Source of the DNA: Tunturiibacter gelidiferens
GTDB lineage: Bacteria > Acidobacteriota > Terriglobia > Terriglobales > Acidobacteriaceae
NCBI RefSeq assembly: GCF_013410115.1
Contig: NZ_JACCCV010000001.1
Location: 1,612,001-1,676,000, forward strand
Direction: 5' to 3'
Length of the DNA stretch: 64,000 nucleotides
Shown here: positions 8,963-18,603 of the stretch, one piece after another
Position numbering within the stretch: the stretch's first letter is position 1
Layout of the letters: each line of letters begins with the position of its first letter
Translations under genes and position numbers: made by a program
The notes under the pieces: generated by a model
The model's database searches: none
What the model saw: the letters and a program-made list of their open reading frames with translations, nothing else
Told to the model about the DNA's origin: nothing

Positions 8963-9142
8963 CGGTAACTAACTCCAACCTGAGCGCAGCGGCATAATTT
9001 TGGCGGCCACGGCTATCTGCCGAGTATAACAAAGGACTCGGCCAGTCCACGGTTTGGGAGCAATCAGCAAAGGGTTGAGTTTTATTGGTTTGGAGCGGAT
9101 CCGCCGGGTGGCTTAAGATGGTGAGAACACTTGGAGACGGCT

Positions 9143-11083
9143 ATGGCGGATGGCGTAGGTGGTGAGGAGTTGGTGTCTGTTGCAGGATATGCTGCGGCCG
9201 ACCGGCTGTTTGACGGCGGGACAGTGCTGTGCGATGGAGCCATGGGCACGATGCTGTACGCGCGGGGCGTCTTCATCAATCGGTGTTACGACGAACTGAA
9301 TCTGTCGCAACCGGAGTTGGTGCGGGAGATTCACGCGGAATACCTGCAGGCGGGTGCGGAGGTCGTCGAGACCAATACCTTTGGGGGAAACAGGTTTCGC
9401 CTGGGCCAGCATGGGTTGCAGGATCAGGTGCGTGCGATCAACGTAGCTGGCGTGAAGCTGGCGCGGGAGTGCGTGAACCAGATACGGGAGAAGCAGGCCT
9501 GTGAGGCGTTTGTGGCGGGGTCGATCGGGCCGCTGGGCGTGAGGCTGGAGCCGCTGGGTAAGGTTGGACTCGAGGAGGCTCAGGAGGCTTTTGCGGAACA
9601 GATTCGTGCTTTGGTGGAGGGTGGGCCCGGCGTGGGCGTGGATCTGCTGATTGTGGAGACGATGACGTCGCTGACCGAGGCGGAGCAGGCGATTCTGGCC
9701 GCGCGCAGTGTGGCTCCGGGAGTTTGCGTCGTCGTAATGATGACGGTCGATGAAGACGGGAACTGCCTTGACGGTGCATCGGCGGAGACTGCCGCGATCA
9801 AGCTGACGGAGTGGGGCGCAGACGCTGTGGGATGCAACTGCAGCGCGGGTCCGGCGACGGTGTTGAGCGTGATTGAGCGGATGCGTCCGGTGACGACGCT
9901 GCCGCTGGCTGCGATGCCGAACGCGGGAATTCCACGGGCCGTCGAGGGGCGGACGATCTATCTTACGTCGCCCGAGTACATGGCCAGCTTTACCCGCAAG
10001 CTGGTAAAGTCGGGCGCGAGCATCGTTGGCGGATGTTGCGGAACCACGCCGAGCTATACGCGTGCAATGAAGAGTTCGCTGCGGGCGTTGGGAGCGATGG
10101 AGGGCGGCATCGAGGTGATGCAGCGCGACGGAACGCAAAAAGCTGCGAGCCAGAAGGAGAGCAAAGTTGTTCCACCACTGCTGGCCGAACGGTCGAAGAT
10201 CGGATCGATGGTAGCGGCGGGCGAGTTTGTCACGATGGTGGAGATTGTGCCGCCCAAAGGCATTGACTGCAGCAAGGAACTGGACGGCGCGATGCAGATG
10301 CACCGGCTCGGCGTCGATGCGATCAATGTGCCGGATTCGCCACGGGCCAGCGCGAGGATGAGTGCGCAGAGCCTGTGCGTGCAGATTCAACAGCATGTCG
10401 GCATCGAGACGATTCTGCACTACACCTGCCGCGACCGCAACGTGCTGAGCATCCAGAGCGATCTGCTGGGTGCGTCATCGATTGGGTTGAAAAATATTCT
10501 GTGCCTGACGGGCGATCCGCCGAAGCTGGGCAACTATCCGAATGCGACGGCGGTGTTCGATGTCGATGCGATCGGGCTGGTGAATGTGGTGAGGAATTTG
10601 AACTACGGGCTCGACATCGGTAACAACTCTATTGGAGAGTCGACTGGCTTCTCCATTGCGGTAGCGGCGAACCCCGGCGTGCAGGATATGGATCAGGAGG
10701 TTCGCCGGTTCGCGTTCAAGGTAGAGGCTGGGGCGGAGTACGCCATCACGCAACCCGTCTTCGATATGCGCGTGCTTGAAGAGTTTTTGCGCAGGATTGA
10801 AGGCTTCCGCATTCCGGTGATCGCGGGCATCTGGCCGTTGACTAGTCTGCGCAACGCAGAGTTTATGAAGAACGATCTGCGCGTGAGTATGCCGGATGAG
10901 ATTATGGCGCGGATGGCCAAGGCGCTGACCCCCGAAGCAGGCAGGCTGGAGGGCGTCAAGATTGCGCAGGAGATGCTGGCCGAGGCAAGGCCGATGGTGC
11001 AGGGCGTTCAGGTGAGTGCGCCCTTCGGACGCTACGGCGTCGCGGCTGATGTGCTCGGTCTGGCGGAGGTTGAGGTTGTGTAA
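9143..11083 (+). CDS. Bifunctional homocysteine S-methyltransferase / methylenetetrahydrofolate reductase
   Basis: A 646-aa fusion. Residues about 10-320 are a homocysteine methyltransferase domain (LCDGAMGTMLYARG; ETNTFGGNRFRL; zinc ligands at GCNCS and VGGCCGTTP). Residues about 360-640 are a MetF-like reductase (MVEIVPPKGID near the start, then INVPDSPRASARMSA and CLTGDPPK). The layout matches the Bacillus YitJ type: it reduces methylene-THF to methyl-THF and methylates homocysteine to methionine. I chose ATG 9143 over an upstream in-frame TTG. It overlaps xseB by one base. No cobalamin domain is present. Confidence 0.93.
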   Translation: MADGVGGEELVSVAGYAAADRLFDGGTVLCDGAMGTMLYARGVFINRCYDELNLSQPELVREIHAEYLQAGAEVVETNTFGGNRFRLGQHGLQDQVRAINVAGVKLARECVNQIREKQACEAFVAGSIGPLGVRLEPLGKVGLEEAQEAFAEQIRALVEGGPGVGVDLLIVETMTSLTEAEQAILAARSVAPGVCVVVMMTVDEDGNCLDGASAETAAIKLTEWGADAVGCNCSAGPATVLSVIERMRPVTTLPLAAMPNAGIPRAVEGRTIYLTSPEYMASFTRKLVKSGASIVGGCCGTTPSYTRAMKSSLRALGAMEGGIEVMQRDGTQKAASQKESKVVPPLLAERSKIGSMVAAGEFVTMVEIVPPKGIDCSKELDGAMQMHRLGVDAINVPDSPRASARMSAQSLCVQIQQHVGIETILHYTCRDRNVLSIQSDLLGASSIGLKNILCLTGDPPKLGNYPNATAVFDVDAIGLVNVVRNLNYGLDIGNNSIGESTGFSIAVAANPGVQDMDQEVRRFAFKVEAGAEYAITQPVFDMRVLEEFLRRIEGFRIPVIAGIWPLTSLRNAEFMKNDLRVSMPDEIMARMAKALTPEAGRLEGVKIAQEMLAEARPMVQGVQVSAPFGRYGVAADVLGLAEVEVV

Positions 11084-11331
11084 TGGCGAACTTTGAAGAG
11101 CAGTTGACGGCGTTGGAGACGGTGGTGGAGAAGCTGGAGCGCGGAGACCTTTCGCTCGACGAGTCGGTGCGTCTGTTCGAGGAGGGTGTGAAGCTCTCGA
11201 ACGCATGCAAGAAGGAGCTGGAGGCAGCAGAGGGAAAGATCCAGGTGCTGGTGGAGCAGGGTAAGGGTAAGAAAGGGGTGGAGGATCTGGATATGTCTGA
11301 GAATGGTCAGTTGGGTGACGACGAGGAGTAG
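11083..11331 (+). CDS. xseB: Exodeoxyribonuclease VII small subunit
   Basis: An 82-aa protein with the XseB pattern FEEQLTALETVVEKLERGDLSLDESVRLFEEGVKL and the following CKKELEAAEGKIQVL helix. It is the small subunit of the single-strand-specific exonuclease VII, several copies binding the XseA large subunit, which is not in this window. The ATG shares its A with the stop of the preceding methyltransferase gene (TAATG), so the two are translationally coupled. The acidic tail is slightly longer than usual. Confidence is high. Confidence 0.93.
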   Translation: MANFEEQLTALETVVEKLERGDLSLDESVRLFEEGVKLSNACKKELEAAEGKIQVLVEQGKGKKGVEDLDMSENGQLGDDEE

Positions 11332-11363
11332 AGGCTGGGCCGTAGGGAGGGCAGGTCCCGATC

Positions 11364-12041
11364 ATGTTTCTCGGTCATTTCGCAGTCGGTTTTGCGAGCA
11401 AGAAGTTTGCGCCTCGTACCAACATGGGTGCCCTGATTGCGGCCCCCATGTTTCTGGATATGCTGTGGCCGGTGTTTCTTCTGACTGGCTGGGAGCGAGT
11501 ACGTATCGACCCTGGCAATACGCGGTTTACTCCGCTCGATCTTGAATATTTTCCGTGGTCGCACAGCTTGTTGATGTCAGTTGTCTGGGCCTCGGCGTTC
11601 GGGCTTCTGTACTACCTGACCACACGCTATCGGCGTGGCGCGGTTGTGATTTGGATTGGCGTGGTGAGCCACTGGTTACTCGACTGGATTACGCATCGTC
11701 CGGATATGCCACTCTATCCTGGCAGTCCTCTGTTCGGTCTGGGGTTGTGGAACCATGTGGGCGCAACGCTGGCCGTCGAATTGACCATGTTTCTGCTGGG
11801 CATCTGGTTGTATGTTGGCGTTACTCGCGCTCGCGATCGAGTTGGGCGATACGGATTTCTCGCTTATGTCGTGTTGCTGCTGGTGCTATACCTTGGAGAT
11901 CGATTCAGTAGTCCACCTGCTAACGTCGCACAAGATATTGCGTGGCCTGGAATCGTTGCTGAGTTAGTTTTGATTCCGTGGGCGTGGTGGTTTGATCAGC
12001 ATCGTGCGCTGCGCGCAGAGATGGGTGAGGCAGTGATCTAG
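11364..12041 (+). CDS. DUF457/YdjM-like inner-membrane protein
   Basis: A 225-aa protein with about five or six membrane segments. The N terminus MFLGHFAVGFASKK and the sequence HWLLDWITHRPDMPLYPG match the DUF457 (metal-dependent hydrolase-like, LexA-induced YdjM) family, which carries conserved His and Asp residues near membrane faces. Biochemical function is not established for the family. It follows xseB by about 30 bases and may be co-transcribed. Membrane location is firm, activity is not. Confidence 0.75.
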   Translation: MFLGHFAVGFASKKFAPRTNMGALIAAPMFLDMLWPVFLLTGWERVRIDPGNTRFTPLDLEYFPWSHSLLMSVVWASAFGLLYYLTTRYRRGAVVIWIGVVSHWLLDWITHRPDMPLYPGSPLFGLGLWNHVGATLAVELTMFLLGIWLYVGVTRARDRVGRYGFLAYVVLLLVLYLGDRFSSPPANVAQDIAWPGIVAELVLIPWAWWFDQHRALRAEMGEAVI

Positions 12042-12067
12042 TTTCTCTTTCGCGGGATCTTTCGATG

Positions 12068-13072
12068 TCAGCGGTCGCGGCTGGTGACGAAGCCGGGTAC
12101 CCAGAGGAGCGCGCGCTTGGCGTCGGAGTCGGGCAGCTCTGCGATGGTGAGGCGGGCTGCTTCGGCGTAGGCGCAGGCGGTGTCCATGGCGTAGTCGATG
12201 GAGCCGTGGCGTTGCAGAATCTCAAGGATCTGCGGGTGGGAGACACGGGCGAAGCTGCGGTCGGCGAGGACGGTGCGGATGGCCTCGCGGTCGGCTCCGG
12301 TGCCGCGCTCGAGCGCGTGGATGACGGCGAGAGTGGCCTTGCCTTCGCGCAGGTCCGAGGCGACAGGCTTGCCGAGGACATCTTCAGCGGCGGTCAGGTC
12401 TAAAACGTCGTCGACGATCTGGAAGGCGAGGCCCAGGTTGCGGCCGTACTCGCCGAGCTGGGATTCGAGTTCATCGGGGTCACCGAAGCCGTGAGCAGGC
12501 GTGATCGCCGCACCGAGCTGCATCGAGACCTTGAAGAGGCAGGCGGTCTTGCGGAAGATGAGGTCGAAGTACTCCTCTTCGTTGATAAGGTGGCCGAGCT
12601 TTTCAATCTGGAGCAGCTCGCCCTCGACCATCTGCTGGGTAAGCGAGATCAGCAACTCAAGGACGCGAAAGTTCCGCTCCTCAAGGGCCGCCGAGAAGGA
12701 CTGCATGTAGAGCCAGTCGCCCGCGAGAACGCACTTGGCGTTGCCCCATGTCGTGTTGGAAGAGGGGCGTCCGCGGCGCGTGTCGGCTTCATCGATGATG
12801 TCGTCGTGGACCAGGGTTGCGGTGTGAAGCATCTCGACGACGGCGCCGAGACGGATGCGGCTCTCGCTGGTACAGCCTAGAGCCTTGGCCGAGAGCAGCA
12901 GAAGAAGCGGCCGGATGCGCTTACCGCCCCCAGCGATCAGGTACCGCGCGATGTCGGTGATGACCTCGACGTTGGAAGCCGATTGGCGGGAGAACTCCTG
13001 CTCGATGGCGGCTAGATCGTCACGGAGGAGGTCGAACACCTCGGCTGCGGTCGCGATGGAGAGCGTGCTCAC
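12068..13072 (-). CDS. Polyprenyl diphosphate synthase (IspB/HepT type)
   Basis: A 334-aa trans-isoprenyl diphosphate synthase. GGGKRIRPLL, the first Asp-rich motif VHDDIIDEAD followed by RRGRPSSN, and the second motif QIVDDVLD are all intact. It condenses isopentenyl units onto an allylic diphosphate; full-length proteins of this type usually make the menaquinone or ubiquinone side chain. Chain length cannot be set with confidence. It is a single gene, convergent with the DUF457 gene. It could be named ispB or hepT in other annotations. Confidence 0.88.
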   Translation of the reverse strand: MSTLSIATAAEVFDLLRDDLAAIEQEFSRQSASNVEVITDIARYLIAGGGKRIRPLLLLLSAKALGCTSESRIRLGAVVEMLHTATLVHDDIIDEADTRRGRPSSNTTWGNAKCVLAGDWLYMQSFSAALEERNFRVLELLISLTQQMVEGELLQIEKLGHLINEEEYFDLIFRKTACLFKVSMQLGAAITPAHGFGDPDELESQLGEYGRNLGLAFQIVDDVLDLTAAEDVLGKPVASDLREGKATLAVIHALERGTGADREAIRTVLADRSFARVSHPQILEILQRHGSIDYAMDTACAYAEAARLTIAELPDSDAKRALLWVPGFVTSRDR

Positions 13073-13210
13073 TTACTAGTCAGAGTATCAGGATGTGGAT
13101 TTGGCTTCAGAATAGGCTCGAAAAAGTAAGTCAGAATTTTGATCGCAGCAATGGGTTGGTGAGCGGCAGCGAAACGAGGCCTTCTGCCGCCTTGAGGAAG
13201 AGGACGCAGG

Positions 13211-13711
13211 TTAGTTGGAGCGGAAGTTGGTGAACTGAAGGTCGACGCCGATATCTTTGCCCTTCAGAAGCGCCATGACCTCCTGCAGAACATCGCGGTC
13301 TTTGCTGACGACGCGCACGGTGTCGCCCTGAATGCTGGCCTGCGCCTTCTTCTTCGAGTCTTTGATCGCCGCGACGATGATCTTCGCCTTCTCCGACGGA
13401 ATCCCCTGGACGAGCTTGATCTTCTGGCGAACGCTGGAGTTGGCTGCCGGCTCGATCTTTTCGAACTCGAGGTTCTTGAGCGAGACGCCGCGTTTGACCA
13501 GCTTCTGCGAGAGGATCTCGGTGACGGCCTGCAGCTTATACTCGTCCTGCGAGGCGAGCTGGATGGTGTCGGTGCCTTCGAGCTCGATCTTCGACTTCGA
13601 GTCCTTGAGATCGAAGCGGGCGTGGACCTCCTTCGAGGCCTGATCGATGGCGTTTTTCACTTCCTGAATCTCTACTTTGCTCACTACATCGAAGCTGTTA
13701 TCGGATGCCAT
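13211..13711 (-). CDS. YajQ family nucleotide/c-di-GMP-binding protein
   Basis: A 166-aa protein matching YajQ over its full length: ASDNSFDVVSKVEIQEVKNAIDQ at the N terminus, ARFDLKDSKSKIEL, VQGIPSEKAKIIVAAIKDSKKK, and QFTNFR at the end. The family has two ferredoxin-like domains; some members bind cyclic di-GMP and act with a transcription factor, others bind nucleic acid. It is a single gene. The nucleotide bound here is unknown. Confidence 0.92.
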   Translation of the reverse strand: MASDNSFDVVSKVEIQEVKNAIDQASKEVHARFDLKDSKSKIELEGTDTIQLASQDEYKLQAVTEILSQKLVKRGVSLKNLEFEKIEPAANSSVRQKIKLVQGIPSEKAKIIVAAIKDSKKKAQASIQGDTVRVVSKDRDVLQEVMALLKGKDIGVDLQFTNFRSN

Positions 13712-13779
13712 GGGTGTGTTCCTTCTTATGTAACTTTGTCGATCTCTATTCGTCTGTAACTCGGTCGATCTCTATTATG

Positions 13780-14646
13780 TCAGCGCTTGAGAGCTTCGCG
13801 GGTTGTGGGGAACAGATTTTTGAAGTTCGCTGTCGTCTGGGTGGCGAGCTCTTCTGGTGAGATGCCGCGAAGTTCCGCCAGGGCTGCCGCGGTATGTGTG
13901 ACAAAAGCAGGCTCGTTGCGTTGGCCACGAAGCGGAATTGGCGCGAGAAACGGCGCATCGGTTTCGACGAGGATACGGTCCGGCGGGGCCATGGCGGCGG
14001 CGTCACGGATGGCCTGCGCCTTCGGATAGGTAAGGTTCCCCGCGAAGGAGAGATAGAAGCCTGAGGCGAGGGACCGTTCCGCCTGGTCGACGGTACCAGA
14101 GAAGCAGTGCATGATGCCGCCTAGCGCATGCGGCGTCCAGTGTTGGTCGATGAGCGCAAGAAGGTCCTCCCAGGCGTCAGCCTCGCCGAACTTCTCCTTG
14201 GCCTGCGCGGTTGCGAGTTCGCTGGTCCGGCAGTGGATCAGGATTGGCTTACGCATATTCGCCGCAAGACGCATCTGGTCGATGAAAGCCTGCTTCTGCG
14301 TGGCGATGTCGGGGTTGTCGAAGTGGTAGTAATCGAGCCCGATTTCACCAACTGCGATACACCTCTCCTGGTCAGCCAGCGCGGCCAGCTTGTCGAGTGC
14401 TTCGGGGGTGGCGTGAGTTGCCTCCTGCGGGTGAATCCCTGCGCTTGCGTAGATTTGCGGAAGTCCTACGCCTATGGCCGTGCTGGCGATTTCGAGCGCC
14501 TGGTGCATGGTCGCGGGACCATCACCGATGCCGATCGCAAGGATGGTATGGACGCCTGCGGTATAGGCGCGGCGCAGCACTTCTTCGCGCTCCGTTGGGG
14601 TCTCGGTGTAGAAGTCGAGGTGAGCGTGAGAGTCGATGAGAGGCAT
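13780..14646 (-). CDS. tatD: TatD family metal-dependent DNase
   Basis: A 288-aa TIM-barrel hydrolase. Starting at ATG 14646 gives the family N terminus MPLIDSHAHLDF, whose HxH binds a metal; an open frame continues upstream but is not family-like. Other ligands appear in AVGEIGLDYYHF, PILIHCRTS, GGIMHCFSG and LVETDAPFLAP. TatD enzymes are 3'-5' exonucleases or D-aminoacyl-tRNA-like deacylases in different lineages. The gene is a single unit, divergent from the cupin gene. Confidence 0.92.
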   Translation of the reverse strand: MPLIDSHAHLDFYTETPTEREEVLRRAYTAGVHTILAIGIGDGPATMHQALEIASTAIGVGLPQIYASAGIHPQEATHATPEALDKLAALADQERCIAVGEIGLDYYHFDNPDIATQKQAFIDQMRLAANMRKPILIHCRTSELATAQAKEKFGEADAWEDLLALIDQHWTPHALGGIMHCFSGTVDQAERSLASGFYLSFAGNLTYPKAQAIRDAAAMAPPDRILVETDAPFLAPIPLRGQRNEPAFVTHTAAALAELRGISPEELATQTTANFKNLFPTTREALKR

Positions 14647-14745
14647 CTCTTTCAGGGTATCCCATCGGGGCGCGACATTGAGGCCGACAGGGAGGCGGCG
14701 AAGGAGTGCGTGACTGGTATAGTTCGGACCGCGTAGTATGTCGGC

Positions 14746-15210
14746 ATGAAAAATCTTAATCGGCGTGATCTTTGTGTTGCTCTTTCGGCTCTGGCGGCGA
14801 TGGGCGGTGTGATGGCGGAGGGGCAGAGCGGTACCGGGGCGGCAGAACCCGTGCTCGCTCACTCGGAGATATTTCCCTTCGACAAGCTGCCCGTGCATGC
14901 TTCGGCGAATGGCGGAGCGAGCCGTGCGGTGATCCAGGGGCGGCTGGCTACAGGCGAGTTTGTTGAGGTGCACGAGACTGCGCTGCCCCCCGGCCAGATG
15001 CCGCACCAGCCGCATCGGCACACGCACTCGGAGTTCCTGATGATTCGCGAGGGGAAGCTCGAAGTCACCAGTGACGGACAGACGGGCATCGTCGAGCCGG
15101 GCGGAGTCATCTTCACCGCGTCAGGCGTCTTGCACGGATTGAAGAACGTTGGCGACGTGATGGCGAACTACTTTGTCGTTGCAATCGGCGTGCAGAAGGC
15201 GATCGTCTGA
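14746..15210 (+). CDS. Exported single-domain cupin protein
   Basis: A 154-aa protein. The first 25 residues look like a Tat signal ([12 protein letters not shown]). The remainder is one cupin barrel with the metal motif [21 protein letters not shown] and the second motif [17 protein letters not shown]. The three clustered His plus Glu and the later His could hold a metal. Substrate is unknown; periplasmic location is inferred from the signal. It is divergent from tatD across about 100 bases, and no partner gene is nearby. Confidence 0.75.
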   Translation: MKNLNRRDLCVALSALAAMGGVMAEGQSGTGAAEPVLAHSEIFPFDKLPVHASANGGASRAVIQGRLATGEFVEVHETALPPGQMPHQPHRHTHSEFLMIREGKLEVTSDGQTGIVEPGGVIFTASGVLHGLKNVGDVMANYFVVAIGVQKAIV

Positions 15211-15272
15211 ATGAGGATGCGGCGAGTGGTCGATGACAGACTAAGGATGGCAGATCAATGGGATGAATCCAA

Positions 15273-15824
15273 CTAACGCGAGTCCCGGCTATACTTCCTT
15301 CGCGCAAGGCTAACGAGGCCGAGGACACCAGTGGTCAGCAGGGCCAGCGTCGAGGGCTCAGGCGTCGGTGCGGTCGTCTCGGGCGTAATTGTGAGGCTGT
15401 AATCGAGGAAAGGTGGGGACCCTTTGGGGTTGAGCGCAGTCAGGTCAAAAGTCCCTGTCAGGAAGGTAGGATTGGCGGCGTCCGGTGCGAAGAGCTGCTC
15501 GCCGAACAGTCTTCCAGGGATCAGGCCAAGGCTCAGGCCTCCGAGGAAGCGGCCCGTCGGGAAGACGATGCTCTCCTCGCTGGAGACGCCGTTGGTTGTG
15601 ACCATTGTGGACGCGGAGAAAGAGGTCTCCGAACCCGGGAGGCAGGAGGTGATGATGCCTGTAGGGCAAGTACTCTCATTGCCCGGAGGTGAGGCCGGCA
15701 GGGAGAACGTGATGTCGAGGCCATTGCCGGTTAGGACGAAGCCGTCGATCGTGTCGGCGCGGGCGGTTAGAGGTTGGACGAAGGCAGAGAAAAGAAGAGC
15801 AAGTGGGAAGACAATATTTCTCAT
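15273..15824 (-). CDS. PEP-CTERM sorting-domain secreted protein
   Basis: A 183-aa protein. ATG 15824 starts a clear signal peptide (MRNIVFPLALLFSAF, cleavage near ARA). The C terminus has the tripartite PEP-CTERM sorting signal: PEPSTLA, a hydrophobic helix, then RRKYSRDSR. Such proteins are processed by an exosortase, which is not in this window. The body, about 140 residues rich in Gly, Thr and Ser, carries no recognised domain. The role is probably extracellular or exopolysaccharide-associated, by analogy with the family. Confidence 0.82.
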   Translation of the reverse strand: MRNIVFPLALLFSAFVQPLTARADTIDGFVLTGNGLDITFSLPASPPGNESTCPTGIITSCLPGSETSFSASTMVTTNGVSSEESIVFPTGRFLGGLSLGLIPGRLFGEQLFAPDAANPTFLTGTFDLTALNPKGSPPFLDYSLTITPETTAPTPEPSTLALLTTGVLGLVSLARRKYSRDSR

Positions 15825-16066
15825 AATGAGAGCTTCCTTCTTGAAGCTATTCGAATTTACGGACAAGGATGCGACCGGCCTGGCGGGATGTCAAGGAGAT
15901 TCTTGGTCTTGTTTTACGCAGCTTTCCAATGATGCGAGTACTGGCGCGGGTCTTCGTGGCAACAGTGATTGGGTATACGACGACGATTAAAACGGACTTG
16001 CTGCGCTGGATGCCGCCGTCGCATGAGACCGGCAAGGTAGCATCCAGCTTGCGGCCTTAACGATGT

Positions 16067-18508
16067 CTAACGTAGGCGAGAGCCCAGGGCAATCTCTTCG
16101 CCGAAGGTTGCGAGGACGGGCTTTCCGTCTTCACCGTGCGAGGCGGCCAGCAGCATGCCGTGAGATTCGAAGCCGCGCATCTTGCGTGGTGCGAGATTGG
16201 CGATGACGACAATCTTTTTGCCGAGGAGCTCTTCGGGCGTGTACCACTCGGCGATGCCGGAGAGGATCTGGCGTTTTTCGTAGCCGAGATCGACCTCGAG
16301 GCGTAGGAGCTTGTCGGCCTTGGGGATGCGCTCGGCGACGACGATCTGCGCGACGCGAAGGTCGATCTTGACGAAGTCGTCGATGACGATCTGCGGGGTG
16401 TCGGGCGCAGTGCCGGAGATGTTCGACTGCGCGGCAGAGTTGGCGAAGATGCCCGAGGCGGGGGCTTCGGTGTGCGAGGGCGTGCCGGTGCGCTCGGTGC
16501 TGACGGCGTGACTTCCGCCGACGGTGGTTCCAGGCGCAGCTTCGGCGAGGTAGGAGGTGCGGGGGGCGGCGGCGGGATCGGTGGGGTCGGTGGGAGCCGC
16601 GGAGGTGTGGGTGGTCGTCTCGTCGACGAACTTGGAGGGCTTCGGATGCTCGGGCTTTGGTGGGGTGGTCGGGGATTCCATGTCGGTCATGATTTGCGCG
16701 AGTCCTTTGTCTGCTCGGGGGAAGATGGGGGCGAGTGGGCCAAGTTTTGTGCCGGGTTTCAAGCCTCCCCATTTAAGATTTTTCAGTTCGCCGTTTTTCG
16801 CGGCGTCTTCGATGTCGCCGAGGCCCAATTGGGCCCACACTTTGGCTGTAGAGTAGGGAAGGACGGGGTAAAGCAGGGCGGAGATAACCCGAATGGATTC
16901 GGCAGCAGTGTAAAGTATGCATTCAAGCTGGATGACGTCTTTTCGCAACTCCTCCTCAAACTCCGTCTGCTTCGCTGCATCTAGGTAGGTCGTCGTGGAC
17001 GATGCCTTAAGCTGCGCTGCGAGCTTCCAAGGCTTTTCCTCAGTCATGAAGACATCAACCTTTTGAATTAGGTCGAAAATCCTTTGAAGTCTCGATCCAA
17101 AAGTGTATTCATTCTCCGTCGCATCAAGATCCGCTAGAGTATCGGCGTGCGCACGCAGATTATTGCTGTAAATGAACGCGAGCGTATCGTTGCCATCGGT
17201 CAAGGGAGGGACCCGAGCAACCCCCCTTGGCGAACCCTCGATATCTCCCGCGCTAAAATTTTGAACTATCAGCCCGAGAGTACGGCTAACTAGGTTGCCG
17301 TAGCCGTTGGCGAGGTCGGCGTTGTAGCGGGTGATCATGGCGTCGAAGCTGAAGCTGCCGTCTTGTCCGAAGGGGATCTCGCGGAGGAGGAAGTAGCGGA
17401 GGACGTCGGCGGCGAAGAGGTCCTGTTCTTTCTTCGTGCTGTCGGGGAACTGCTTTTTGTAGACTTCGGTGCCGAAGGCGTCGAGGATGGTCTCGGTGCG
17501 GACGACGTTGCCCTTCGATTTCGACATCTTGCTGTCGTCGAAGAGCAACCAGCCGTTGGCGACTACGGATTTTGGAGTGGGGATCTCGGCGGCAAGCAGG
17601 ACTGCGGGCCAGTAGACGCAGTGGAAGCGCGTGATCTCCTTGCCTACGAGGTGAAGGTCGGCGGGCCAGTAGCGTTTGAATTTTTCCTGGTCGGCGGGGT
17701 TGTCGCTGCCGTAGCCGATACCGGTCAGGTAGTTGATCAGAGCGTCGAGCCAGACGTAGATAACGTGCTTTTCGTTGCCGGGCACGGGGATGCCCCACTT
17801 GAAGCTGGTGCGCGAGATGGAGAGGTCTTTGAGGGCGCCGGGAACATAGGGCTTGCCGAGGGCTGACAGTTCGAGGACCTCGCCGCGGTCGGTGGCTTCG
17901 GCTACGTTGCCGCGAAGGAAGCTGAGGACTTCGTTGCGGCTCGACTCGGGCTGGATCAGAAGACGGCTCTCAGGGTTCTCGCTCTCGATCAGGTCGATGA
18001 GGGGAAGCTGGTATTCGGAGAGGCGGAAGAAGTAGTTCTCTTCGGTGACGGTTTCGGTCGGCTTGCCGTCGGGGCCGATGGTACCGGGAGGTCCATCGAC
18101 GAACATCTCCTCGCCGATCGAGTACTGGCCGGTGTAGCTGCTGAGGTAGAACTTGTCACGGTCGAGGAGTAGTTGGAAGAGCTTCTGGACGGCCTCGGTG
18201 TGCCGGAGCTCGGTGGTGCGGATGTAGTCGTTGTAGGTGATCCCCATGCGGTCCCAGAGGGCGCGGAAGGTGGCGGAGACTTGGTCGGCGAACTGGAGGG
18301 GCGGAATACCGGCGGCGGCGGCGGAGCGCTCGACCTTCTGGCCGTGCTCGTCGGTGCCGGTGAGGAAGAAGGTGTCGTCGCCAAGCAGGCGGTGGCGGCG
18401 CGCGATCACGTCGGCCGCAATGGTCGAGTACGCATGGCCGATGTGAGGGCGTGCGTTGACGTAGTAGATAGGGGTCGTGAGATAGAACTTTTGCGGGGCT
18501 TCAGGCAT
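16067..18508 (-). CDS. metG: Methionyl-tRNA synthetase with C-terminal tRNA-binding domain
   Basis: An 813-aa class I synthetase. I start at ATG 18508 (MPEAPQKFYLTTPIYYVN), which matches the family N terminus; the frame is open further upstream but is not protein-like. Signature motifs are PHIGH near residue 20 and DDSKMSKSKGN. The region that holds zinc-binding cysteines in many MetG proteins reads SSYTGQYSIGEEMFV with no Cys, so this is the zinc-less type. After about residue 590 comes a roughly 100-residue linker rich in Pro, Thr and Ser, then an EMAP/Trbp111-like tRNA-binding domain (KIDLRVAQIVVAERIPKADK) that aids dimerisation and tRNA capture. Confidence 0.95.
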   Translation of the reverse strand: MPEAPQKFYLTTPIYYVNARPHIGHAYSTIAADVIARRHRLLGDDTFFLTGTDEHGQKVERSAAAAGIPPLQFADQVSATFRALWDRMGITYNDYIRTTELRHTEAVQKLFQLLLDRDKFYLSSYTGQYSIGEEMFVDGPPGTIGPDGKPTETVTEENYFFRLSEYQLPLIDLIESENPESRLLIQPESSRNEVLSFLRGNVAEATDRGEVLELSALGKPYVPGALKDLSISRTSFKWGIPVPGNEKHVIYVWLDALINYLTGIGYGSDNPADQEKFKRYWPADLHLVGKEITRFHCVYWPAVLLAAEIPTPKSVVANGWLLFDDSKMSKSKGNVVRTETILDAFGTEVYKKQFPDSTKKEQDLFAADVLRYFLLREIPFGQDGSFSFDAMITRYNADLANGYGNLVSRTLGLIVQNFSAGDIEGSPRGVARVPPLTDGNDTLAFIYSNNLRAHADTLADLDATENEYTFGSRLQRIFDLIQKVDVFMTEEKPWKLAAQLKASSTTTYLDAAKQTEFEEELRKDVIQLECILYTAAESIRVISALLYPVLPYSTAKVWAQLGLGDIEDAAKNGELKNLKWGGLKPGTKLGPLAPIFPRADKGLAQIMTDMESPTTPPKPEHPKPSKFVDETTTHTSAAPTDPTDPAAAPRTSYLAEAAPGTTVGGSHAVSTERTGTPSHTEAPASGIFANSAAQSNISGTAPDTPQIVIDDFVKIDLRVAQIVVAERIPKADKLLRLEVDLGYEKRQILSGIAEWYTPEELLGKKIVVIANLAPRKMRGFESHGMLLAASHGEDGKPVLATFGEEIALGSRLR

Positions 18509-18603
18509 GACGATATGCCTAAGTCTAGCAGGGCAGAGGGATGATGTTGGCTGGTGGGACGGGAGGTTGCCGCTCGCCCGGTGAGAGCGGAGCGGCGTAG
18601 GCG

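Noticed and set aside
15869..16060. Small plus-strand open frame (63 codons) between the PEP-CTERM gene and metG
   Set aside because: It overlaps the upstream end of the PEP-CTERM gene region, lacks a ribosome site and matches no family I know; too weak to call.
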